5,057 nucleotides of DNA from Chloroflexota bacterium (lineage in GTDB: Bacteria > Chloroflexota > Dehalococcoidia > JABGRK01), in NCBI GenBank assembly GCA_030665485.1, contig DAOUZV010000094.1:1-5057 (forward strand), read 5' to 3'. The position numbers and the translations under genes were made by a program. A model generated the notes under the pieces. It saw only the letters and a list, made by a program, of their open reading frames with translations. It made no database searches and was not told the origin of the DNA. The first letter of the stretch is position 1; each line of letters begins with the position of its first letter. Positions 1-5,057 of the stretch are shown here, piece after piece.

Positions 1-63
1 TCCCAAATAGAGTTTATCAACCTCCAACCAGCTTGCAAAGGTTAGTTTTATCGGAAGCTCAAG
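1..63. other. Downstream flank of the minus-strand gene cluster, no gene identified
   Basis: This short stretch lies 3' of the 14-TM transporter. I see no convincing terminator: the only pairing (AACC with GGTT, or AGCTT with AAGCT) has short arms and large loops and is not followed by a T run on the minus strand. A GGAGG on the minus strand at 25-21 could be an SD for a further minus-strand gene starting near the left edge. However, no ATG, GTG or TTG stands at a normal distance from it. Confidence 0.4.
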
Positions 64-1449
64 CTAACGCCTTATATCGCCTCTTACCTTACCTCGCATA
101 AGCGATGCCAGAACACCGGCGAGACATAAGCAGGCAAAAACGATGAACGCGGTCTTCACGCTGTTCAAGAACGCATCGTAGTGCTGGGGAGTGATCTGCA
201 CCCTGCCGATATATACTGCGAACAGCAACATGACTATGGCCATGCTCAACGTCATGCCTATTTGCCGCATGGTTGATACCGTTGCCGAGGCGATGCCCTG
301 CTGGCTTTCCCGCACCGAGCCCATTACGGCATGGATATTGGGGGAGGAGAACAACGCGTAGCCGAACCCCATGAAAGCCAGAATGGGAATGATATAGGCG
401 AGCATGGTGTCGTTTGATAGCTGTGAAAAAAGCGCCAGACCAATGACGATTGCCCCCATTCCAATGGATGCCAGTACTCGCGGTTCGTAGCGGTCGGAGA
501 GCCTGCCTGCCAGAGGTGAGAATATCGATTGAGTTATGGGCTGGGCAATCAATACGAACCCGGCTGTTTGTGGCGGCATGCCTTTAGTATATTGCAGATA
601 CAGGCTGAGCAGGAAGGAGATGGCGAAGGTTGCGCTGTAGCTGATGAGCGCAACGATATTGGATACTACGAAGATTCGATTATGCTTAAATAGCGTAAGG
701 TTTATGATAGGGATTGAATTTGAGCTTGACCATTTGATAAATATGCCCGCAACCGCCAGCGCTGCAAGTATGAACCACAACCCCGACAGTTCGGGTAACC
801 GGGTAAGACCGTACATGAACAGCGTCAGGGCAGATGCGTAGAAGATCGAGCCTGCCAAATCGAACCTTTCCCCTTTTGAACTGGCCCAGTCTTGTTTTAT
901 TTTCCACAGGGATATAACGGACACGATGACACCTATGAGAACACTTGCAATGAGAATGCTGCGCCAGCCCAGTTGCTGGGTCAGTATGCCGCCCAGGAAA
1001 GGTCCGACGGAAAGGCCGAAATATACGGCTGCAACGTTGATACCCAGAACCTTGCCTCTTTCCTGTGGCGGGTATGCTGAGGTGAGCATGGCGACGCTGT
1101 TGCCGAATATCATGGCACTTCCGATTCCCTGTATCACACGGGTAACAATCAACATCGACGAAGAGACGGAAAAAGCACAGGCCAGCGAAGATGCGGTAAA
1201 TAGCAGAATACCGTAATCGAATACCCTTTTGCGCCCGAAGATATCTGCAAGCCTGCCGAAAGGCAGCAGCAGAGCCCCGATTGAGATGAGGTATGCGGTT
1301 TGTACCCAGCCCAAGGATATGGCATCCATAGACAACTCATCGCCTATGGTGGGCAGTGCTACATTTAGGGACGAACTCATGAACGGGGTGAGGAACGCGG
1401 CGACGGTTGAGGCAATCAGCACATATTTTTTATAGTTGCGGTCGTACAT
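64..1449 (-). CDS. MFS transporter, DHA2 (EmrB/QacA-like) 14-TM family
   Basis: This is a 461-aa inner-membrane carrier of the major facilitator superfamily; the length and hydrophobic pattern fit the 14-helix drug:H+ antiporter-2 branch, which normally exports toxic compounds using the proton gradient. Visible motifs (numbered from the ATG at 1449) are TM1 ending NVALPTI (29-35), motif A GRLADIFGRKR (65-75), motif B RVIQGIG (104-110), motif C GLSVGPFLGG (145-154) and a second motif-A-like GRLSDR (315-320) opening the C-terminal half. The tail is basic (MRGKVRGDIRR). The frame stays open upstream to a TTG at 1503, but the added 18 residues (MSLALWLINP...) do not look like family sequence, while MYDRNYKKYVLIAS is a normal MFS start. 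Neither start has an SD. TM1 lacks the acidic residue common in DHA2 carriers (the segment reads FMSSSLNVALP). It lies 107 nt behind the amidohydrolase on the same strand. The substrate is unknown and export direction is inferred from the family. Confidence 0.93.
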   Translation of the reverse strand: MYDRNYKKYVLIASTVAAFLTPFMSSSLNVALPTIGDELSMDAISLGWVQTAYLISIGALLLPFGRLADIFGRKRVFDYGILLFTASSLACAFSVSSSMLIVTRVIQGIGSAMIFGNSVAMLTSAYPPQERGKVLGINVAAVYFGLSVGPFLGGILTQQLGWRSILIASVLIGVIVSVISLWKIKQDWASSKGERFDLAGSIFYASALTLFMYGLTRLPELSGLWFILAALAVAGIFIKWSSSNSIPIINLTLFKHNRIFVVSNIVALISYSATFAISFLLSLYLQYTKGMPPQTAGFVLIAQPITQSIFSPLAGRLSDRYEPRVLASIGMGAIVIGLALFSQLSNDTMLAYIIPILAFMGFGYALFSSPNIHAVMGSVRESQQGIASATVSTMRQIGMTLSMAIVMLLFAVYIGRVQITPQHYDAFLNSVKTAFIVFACLCLAGVLASLMRGKVRGDIRR

Positions 1450-1556
1450 CGATTTCACATTATAGGGCATATGGGGATTGATAAGCCATAACGCCAAAGA
1501 CAATTGTTATAAAATCAGCGCATTTTTTGAGGCAAGGTTGATCAAATTTGGCAGGA
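1450..1556 (-). other. Gap between amidohydrolase and 14-TM MFS gene
   Basis: This 107-nt gap has no hairpin plus T-run terminator, so readthrough from the amidohydrolase is possible. It has no SD in front of the MFS start. It contains small overlapping palindromes (TTGATCAA at 1538-1545 and CAAATTTG at 1543-1550) that are too short to interpret, and a TATAAT near the downstream gene that is listed separately. Confidence 0.5.
1459..1464 (-). promoter_or_regulatory. Perfect TATAAT -10-like box just before the 14-TM MFS start
   Basis: TATAAT on the minus strand ends 9 nt before the ATG at 1449. No good -35 hexamer stands 16-19 bp upstream; the best is ATGGCT at 1489-1484 with a 19-bp spacer and 3 of 6 matches. 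If used, transcription would begin about 0-3 nt before the ATG and give an essentially leaderless mRNA, which would fit the absence of an SD. An AT-rich coincidence is possible. Confidence 0.3.
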
Positions 1557-2801
1557 TCAGTTGGTAAGGCTTTGTTTTTCGAGTTTGCCTTCCAGTATAA
1601 CCGTTGCTATCTTGTCCGTGTTCTGTAAGACCGCGATATCTTCAAGAGGATTTCCGTTTACAATTATTATATCGGCGTACTTGCCCGGCTCAATGGTGCC
1701 GGTTTTATCTCCCATAAAGCAGGCTTTTGCGCCGTTTCTAGTTGCGGCAACTATGGCATCCATAGGTGAAAAATCGCAGTATTTTACCAGAAGTTCAAGT
1801 TCCAGCGCGTTTGTTCCGAATGTCTGTGCGCCAAGTCCGGTATCGGTGCCGGTTGCCAGTGTAGCACCGGCCTTATGTATTCTCTTATAGCTTTCCATGA
1901 GCTTTTTGCCAACATCCCTTCCCGCTTCAATCGCATTGCGGAAAACGATCGTTGTGGATACGAATATGACGTCTTTTTCCATTGCGAGCCCGACGCACTC
2001 GTCGTCGGTTAGAAGGGCGTGGTCCACCGTTTTAACGCCACCGATGATCGACTGCTTCATTGCCTTAAGCGACATTTCGCAATGTGCGGTAACGTATTTG
2101 CCAACCTGCTCTGCGGTCTGGACAATCGCTTTTATTTCATCCAGGTTATACTGAATATCCGTTGGCCTGTCTCCTATCGAAGAAAAACCGCCGGTGGTGC
2201 TGATCTTGATGAAATCGGAGCCCGCTCTTAATGCGTAACGCGCAGCTTTAATACACTCATCTACGCCATCGCATATCAAGCTGTTGGTTACATTTGAGGA
2301 GTGTCTGCTTGTTCGTACGTCTACGTATTCCAGTGGTAAGTAGGGCGCATCGGCATGGCCGAATGTCTGGCTCAGCCAGTATCCGGCGGCGATTATACGG
2401 GGCATACCGGGCAGGATGCCCTCGGCAACTGCCTGCTTCAAGAACAGCGCATTGCTGCCGCCGCAGCACTTCGCCGTGGTGTATCCTGAAGCAAGAAGAG
2501 TTTTGGCATCGCTGATCGATTGTATCAGGCCGAGCTCCCGCGGATTTATCAGCCTTTCCAGCAGGCCGCCTTTGATTGTTCCCCTGAAATGCACGTGTGA
2601 GTCGATAAGGCCGGGCATCACGGTCATTCCGGTTGCATCTATGATCTTGGTCTCGGGAGGGACATCAGTACTCTTGTCAACTGCTTTAATAGTCGGGCCC
2701 TCTATAAGAATGCCGGCGTTTTCTTTAGGACCGCTCCCCGTTCCATCGATGAGCGTACCACCTCTAATCAGTTTGAAGTGCCCTTTTTCGCTTTTGCTCA
2801 T
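1557..2801 (-). CDS. Metal-dependent amidohydrolase (imidazolonepropionase / Xaa-Pro dipeptidase-like group)
   Basis: This 414-aa cytosolic hydrolase belongs to the amidohydrolase superfamily; there is no signal peptide or TM segment. The N-terminal beta-sandwich strand GGTLIDGTG (14-22) and the composite-domain return near the C-terminus (GTIEPGKYADIIIVNGNPLED, about 368-388) frame a TIM barrel. The expected metal and catalytic residues are all present: H69 and H71 in DSHVHF, K199 in FIKISTTGG (the lysine usually carboxylated to bridge two metals), H240 in TAHCE, H261 in VDHA and D320 in TGTDTG. The set fits the dipeptidase-like and organophosphate or carbamate hydrolase-like relatives; the scissile bond is an amide, imide or ester of unknown identity. 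The start is the ATG at 2801, with GGGAGG 9 nt upstream. An oddity is AKCCGG at 110-115, where relatives usually have a TTVRDxGG-like turn. It lies 48 nt behind the 12-TM MFS gene, so co-transcription and a shared substrate are likely. Confidence 0.93.
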   Translation of the reverse strand: MSKSEKGHFKLIRGGTLIDGTGSGPKENAGILIEGPTIKAVDKSTDVPPETKIIDATGMTVMPGLIDSHVHFRGTIKGGLLERLINPRELGLIQSISDAKTLLASGYTTAKCCGGSNALFLKQAVAEGILPGMPRIIAAGYWLSQTFGHADAPYLPLEYVDVRTSRHSSNVTNSLICDGVDECIKAARYALRAGSDFIKISTTGGFSSIGDRPTDIQYNLDEIKAIVQTAEQVGKYVTAHCEMSLKAMKQSIIGGVKTVDHALLTDDECVGLAMEKDVIFVSTTIVFRNAIEAGRDVGKKLMESYKRIHKAGATLATGTDTGLGAQTFGTNALELELLVKYCDFSPMDAIVAATRNGAKACFMGDKTGTIEPGKYADIIIVNGNPLEDIAVLQNTDKIATVILEGKLEKQSLTN

Positions 2802-2810
2802 GGTAGAAGG

Positions 2811-2816
2811 CCTCCC
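2811..2816 (-). promoter_or_regulatory. Ribosome binding site of the amidohydrolase
   Basis: GGGAGG on the minus strand lies 9 nt before the ATG at 2801 and fixes that start. An ATG ATG pair just upstream is in a different frame and precedes the SD. This gene shows that canonical ATG plus SD is used in the same genome. Confidence 0.8.
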
Positions 2817-2849
2817 ATCATTTTAGTTCAGCCGATCTGATGCCGGTGG

Positions 2850-4052
2850 CTATGCACGGGATAACTGGTTACGATTACCCCGCAAGAATAGCGTGCAAAT
2901 TATAGTAACAGCGACTGTAGCAATAGCTGCGATAATAAAAGTTGGAGAATAGTCCCACCTATCGATGAACGAACCTACCACGGGAGAAAGTAAAGAGTTG
3001 GATTGCATAATGGCGAAATAGATGCCGAATACCGTCGACCTGTGGCGCGCCGGCGTTTTGCCAACGATGTAAGCCGATGATGCTACCATACGCATATGCA
3101 CCACCATGCCGATGATGAATGTCACTATGCCGACGAGGACGCTGCTGGGGGCTACACCGAGCAGGTAGATGGCGCCGCCGCCGATAAGAGATATTACCAC
3201 GACAACCCGCACCGCCCCAAAACGGTCGGAAAGATAGCCGCCCAGTAGGCTCATCAGGATGCCGGTGGAGTAGAAAATGGACAGGAAAGCCGCCGATGCC
3301 CCCTCGCTCCAGTTAAATTTATCTACCATGTACAACGGAACAAACGATACAATTGAATGCGCCACCACATGGGTGAACGTGCTTAAACCTATGAAAACCG
3401 CCAGACGGCGCGAAGAGATGGGGGAAGAAGTCGTCTCGTCATGATCGTCTTCCGGCACCGCTTGAGCCGTCCCCGTGCCCTTTCTCCGAACAAGAAGTAT
3501 ATACAGCACAACTCCGAATATCATGGTTGGTATGGCCAGCCCGATGAATGAGCCGCGCCAACTCCAGGCACTGGCAATGGCAGCGCCAAGCAGCGGAACC
3601 AGAAAGAAGCTGCTGCTACCACCTATCTGATGTAAACCCAGTGCCCGTCCTCGTATTTTCCAATTAACAGATGCTGAAATCAGTGGCAACGCGGAGGGGT
3701 GGTAGCCGCCACCCACCAGTCCCATTATCACCAGCAGGACGATCAGCATTGCATAGGTCTGCGAAATGCCTATGAATAATCCAACCACTGCCACCCCGCA
3801 GATACCTACGGTAATAAGTGTACGGGCTCCGATACGATCGGCAAGCCAGCCCGATGGTAGTTGGCCCAGACCATATGACAGGTTGAATGCAGTAAGCACC
3901 CATCCCGCCTGGGCATTGTCAAGTGCAAACTCTTGGCGGATGAAAGGCAGCAGCGGCCCCGGCAGCGACGTTACCAGGTGATGGGCGAGGTGTGCCAGTG
4001 CAAAAAGAAATAGCGGCCCTGAGAAAAACGAGCGGAAACGGTCTTTCTTTAT
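2850..4052 (-). CDS. MFS transporter, 12-TM, YHP-motif (Fsr-like) type, apparent ATA start
   Basis: This is an inner-membrane carrier of the major facilitator superfamily, 400 aa when read from the ATA at 4052, which is the usual 12-TM length. Motifs in this numbering are motif A GWLADRIGAR (68-77), GGGYHPSALP (113-122), motif C-like HQIGGSSSFFLVPLLGA (141-157), a charged central loop between TM6 and TM7 (about 189-216, containing PEDDHDE) and a second motif A GGYLSDRFG (271-279). The frame is open upstream to the TAG at 4103-4101, yet contains no ATG, GTG or TTG before the GTG at 3899 (residue 52). Starting there would remove TM1 (PLFLFALAHLAHHLV and following) and leave 349 aa. The hydrophobic TM1, the LPFIRQEF segment after it, and a GGAGGG 9 nt before ATA all support the ATA start. 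It heads the minus-strand cluster and has a promoter with an overlapping dyad. The YHP motif recalls fosmidomycin-resistance-type and related carriers; substrate and direction are unknown. Confidence 0.88.
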   Translation of the reverse strand: MKKDRFRSFFSGPLFLFALAHLAHHLVTSLPGPLLPFIRQEFALDNAQAGWVLTAFNLSYGLGQLPSGWLADRIGARTLITVGICGVAVVGLFIGISQTYAMLIVLLVIMGLVGGGYHPSALPLISASVNWKIRGRALGLHQIGGSSSFFLVPLLGAAIASAWSWRGSFIGLAIPTMIFGVVLYILLVRRKGTGTAQAVPEDDHDETTSSPISSRRLAVFIGLSTFTHVVAHSIVSFVPLYMVDKFNWSEGASAAFLSIFYSTGILMSLLGGYLSDRFGAVRVVVVISLIGGGAIYLLGVAPSSVLVGIVTFIIGMVVHMRMVASSAYIVGKTPARHRSTVFGIYFAIMQSNSLLSPVVGSFIDRWDYSPTFIIAAIATVAVTIICTLFLRGNRNQLSRA

Positions 4053-4061
4053 GGTATCATA

Positions 4062-4067
4062 CCCTCC
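4062..4067 (-). promoter_or_regulatory. Strong SD deciding the ATA start of the 12-TM MFS gene
   Basis: GGAGGG on the minus strand is followed by 9 nt (TATGATACC) and then ATA AAG AAA. An out-of-frame ATG at 4060-4058 stands only 1 nt after the SD, too close for efficient use, and reads ATG ATA CCA TAA. The SD spacing therefore favours the ATA. Confidence 0.75.
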
Positions 4068-4099
4068 GTCAATTCTGTAGAGTACAACACAAGTGTAGC

Positions 4100-4123
4100 G
4101 CTATTGTAAGCTATTACAATAGC
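4100..4123. promoter_or_regulatory. Perfect 10-bp inverted repeat, probable operator
   Basis: The arms GCTATTGTAA (4100-4109) and TTACAATAGC (4114-4123) are exact reverse complements around a 4-nt spacer GCTA. The dyad covers the -10 hexamer and most of the spacer of the MFS promoter, so a dimer bound here would block RNA polymerase. The core TTGTAA-N4-TTACAA resembles operators of dimeric winged-helix or TetR-type regulators. It is close to, but not the same as, the Rex consensus (TTGTGAA-N4-TTCACAA). No regulator gene is in the window. It is not followed by a T run, so a terminator is unlikely. Confidence 0.65.
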
Positions 4124-4131
4124 CGTTGCAA
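4103..4131 (-). promoter_or_regulatory. Sigma-70-type promoter of the 12-TM MFS gene
   Basis: On the minus strand TTGCAA (4131-4126, 4 of 6 matches to TTGACA) is followed by a 17-bp spacer and TACAAT (4108-4103, 5 of 6 matches to TATAAT). Transcription would start near 4096, giving a leader of roughly 40-45 nt before the ATA at 4052. The -10 box and most of the spacer lie inside an inverted repeat, which suggests repression. Confidence 0.65.
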
Positions 4132-4160
4132 TCGTTTTCGTTCGTATTCTAATGGATCTC

Positions 4161-4172
4161 AACGGATCCGTT
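4161..4172. repeat. 12-bp perfect palindrome
   Basis: AACGGATCCGTT is its own reverse complement and sits about 30 bp upstream of the -35 box of the MFS promoter. A partial copy, AATGGATCT, lies just beside it at 4151-4159. It may be a second regulator site; chance is possible. Confidence 0.4.
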
Positions 4173-4255
4173 ACAAGTATGTCCTGTGCCTTTCCGCTAA
4201 ATCTGTACCGAAAAACCTCTTTTCGCATACTGCTTGCCCGCTTTGAACACATTTA

Positions 4256-4285
4256 TTGACAAATACCTCTGTTTACACGTATTAT
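4256..4285 (+). promoter_or_regulatory. Near-consensus sigma-70 promoter of the DegV gene
   Basis: TTGACA (4256-4261, perfect) is followed by an 18-bp spacer and TATTAT (4280-4285, 5 of 6). The predicted transcription start is near 4292, leaving an approximately 80-nt 5' leader before the ATA at 4374. A second, weaker -10-like TATACA lies a little further downstream. Confidence 0.75.
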
Positions 4286-4360
4286 GTCTGGAAATGATAT
4301 ACATAGTTTTGCTAGGCGTCACTTTGTGAAACAATTGGTACGCAATTAGGACAAAAAGTT

Positions 4361-4366
4361 AAGGAG
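4361..4366 (+). promoter_or_regulatory. Strong SD deciding the ATA start of the DegV gene
   Basis: AAGGAG is followed by 7 nt (TAAGCCA) and then ATA CCT AAA. This is near-ideal spacing, and no ATG, GTG or TTG in any frame lies at a suitable distance downstream of this SD. Confidence 0.8.
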
Positions 4367-4373
4367 TAAGCCA

Positions 4374-5057
4374 ATACCTAAAGTCAGAGTTGTAACCGAC
4401 AGCACCAGCTGCCTTCCCCCTGATCTGATTGAGAAATACGAAATCGAGGTGTTACCCGTTGGACTGGTTATCGACGGCAAGCACTACCGCGATTACATCG
4501 ACATCAGTCGCCAGGATATCCTTAAGCGGATAGATGATATGAAGGAACAGCCCTCCACAACAGCCGTCAGTCCCGGCGACTTCGTTCGTGAATTCGAAGA
4601 GCTGAGCAAGACCACCGACAGCATCGTCTGTATTTTGGTCTCCCGCGCGCTTACCGCCTCGCATGAATCGGCGTATCAGGCAAAAAGGCATATCAGGCGC
4701 CAGAACACCGGCGCAAAAATCGAGATCATTGACAGCAGAACGTCGGCGGGTGCCTTGGCGTTTGTCGTTATGGAAGCAGCAAAGGCTGCTCAGCAGGGCA
4801 AGAGCATGGAGGAGGTCATCGAAGTAACGCGCGACATGATTTCCAGGGTGATATACATAGCGGCACCGGAGACCCTCAAGTATTTGATCAATATTGGCCG
4901 CGCGCCCAAGTCGGCGACCATAGGCGAGATGCTGAATGTAAAACCGATAATCGGATTCATCGATGATACCGGACTGCTGGAGGTGGTAACCAGGGTAAGG
5001 GGAAAGGGCAAAACATTATCCAAGATTGTAGATTTGATAGACAAATATGCCGATACG
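4374..5057 (+). CDS. DegV family (fatty-acid-binding) protein, partial, apparent ATA start
   Basis: These are the first 228 codons of a DegV-family protein (family length about 280 aa); the C-terminus is beyond the window. The family binds a fatty acid in a pocket between two domains, and FakB proteins of this family hand it to the kinase FakA for phosphorylation. Diagnostic segments are KVRVVTDST (3-11), VSPGDF (65-70), IDSRTSAGALA (119-129), LKYLINIGRAPKSA (168-181), LNVKPIIGF (187-195) and the RVRGKGK turn (207-213). The frame is open upstream to the TAG at 4347-4349 with no ATG, GTG or TTG in between. The first canonical start inside is the GTG at 4449 (residue 26), which would remove the TDST strand. 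The ATA at 4374 stands exactly where the family methionine is expected, 7 nt after AAGGAG. No fakA-like DAK-domain gene is visible. Many bacteria carry several DegV paralogues, so the exact role is open. Confidence 0.9.
   Translation, partial: MPKVRVVTDSTSCLPPDLIEKYEIEVLPVGLVIDGKHYRDYIDISRQDILKRIDDMKEQPSTTAVSPGDFVREFEELSKTTDSIVCILVSRALTASHESAYQAKRHIRRQNTGAKIEIIDSRTSAGALAFVVMEAAKAAQQGKSMEEVIEVTRDMISRVIYIAAPETLKYLINIGRAPKSATIGEMLNVKPIIGFIDDTGLLEVVTRVRGKGKTLSKIVDLIDKYADT

Larger units (their letters stand above)
4053..4373. other. Divergent control region between the 12-TM MFS and DegV genes
   Basis: These 321 nt hold no convincing gene. They contain an outward promoter for each flanking gene, a perfect inverted repeat over the MFS promoter, a separate 12-bp palindrome and an approximately 80-nt leader for the DegV gene. 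A 67-codon minus-strand frame (ATG at 4252) crosses it. It spans both the palindrome and the MFS promoter, has only a weak AGAGG 13 nt upstream, and shows no family features, so I do not call it a gene. Confidence 0.6.

Noticed and set aside
2416..2826. 136-codon plus-strand frame opposite the amidohydrolase
   Set aside because: It is a shadow of a well-supported minus-strand enzyme, with no motif and composition expected from an antisense frame.
2850..3899. 349-aa MFS transporter starting at GTG 3899
   Set aside because: It lacks TM1, has no SD, and coding sequence typical of the family continues 51 residues upstream to the ATA with a strong SD.
4100..4123. Inverted repeat as a transcription terminator
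   Set aside because: The arms are AT-rich, no T run follows on either strand, and it coincides with a promoter rather than a gene end.
4049..4252. 67-codon minus-strand frame across the control region
   Set aside because: It overlaps the promoter, dyad and palindrome, has a poor SD, no recognisable features and would need a transcript starting upstream of the identified promoter. Only its last three codons are kept as a possible coupling element.
4319..4336. Rex-like site TTGTGAA in the DegV leader
   Set aside because: There is only one half site. The second half does not match TTCACAA, so no operator is supported.
4452..5044. Minus-strand frames opposite the DegV gene (79 and 84 codons)
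   Set aside because: The plus-strand frame carries all DegV family motifs; the minus frames show none.
1..5057. CRISPR array, IS element, tRNA or rRNA
   Set aside because: No regularly spaced repeats, transposase motifs, terminal repeats or RNA gene signatures were seen on either strand.

Overview
The window is a bacterial region of roughly balanced base composition with clear Shine-Dalgarno (SD) signals. It holds three genes on the minus strand and one truncated gene on the plus strand, diverging from a regulatory region at about 4053-4373. Gene content (a DegV-type fatty-acid-binding protein, MFS carriers, a metal amidohydrolase) would suit a Chloroflexota/Dehalococcoidia-like or Firmicutes-like anaerobe. 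That placement is a low-confidence impression, because there is no rRNA or marker gene here.

Layout: 1-63 is the tail downstream of the minus-strand genes. 64-1449 (-) is a 14-TM DHA2-type (EmrB/QacA-like) MFS transporter. 1557-2801 (-) is a cytosolic amidohydrolase with the full H-x-H / K / H / H / D metal-site set. 2850-4052 (-) is a 12-TM MFS transporter with a YHP motif of the kind seen in Fsr-like carriers. 4053-4373 is a divergent control region. 4374-5057 (+) is a DegV-family protein cut by the right edge. The transcription order on the minus strand is 12-TM MFS, amidohydrolase, 14-TM MFS. The first two are only 48 nt apart and are probably co-transcribed. The third follows after 107 nt, with no visible terminator but with its own possible -10 box. 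A plausible reading is a small module in which carriers move a compound or its product and the amidohydrolase cleaves it; the substrate cannot be read from the sequence.

The most unusual observation is that both genes diverging from the control region lack any ATG, GTG or TTG where the protein must begin, and both have an ATA codon exactly there behind a strong SD (AAGGAG 7 nt upstream for the DegV gene, GGAGGG 9 nt upstream for the MFS gene). With ATA as start the MFS protein is 400 aa with its first transmembrane helix, while the first canonical start (GTG at 3899) would delete that helix. The DegV protein begins exactly at the family N-terminus. This could be genuine AUA initiation, twin start-codon mutations, or sequence error. 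The control region also contains a perfect 10-bp inverted repeat covering the -10 box of the MFS promoter, a 12-bp perfect palindrome, and a near-consensus sigma-70 promoter for the DegV gene.
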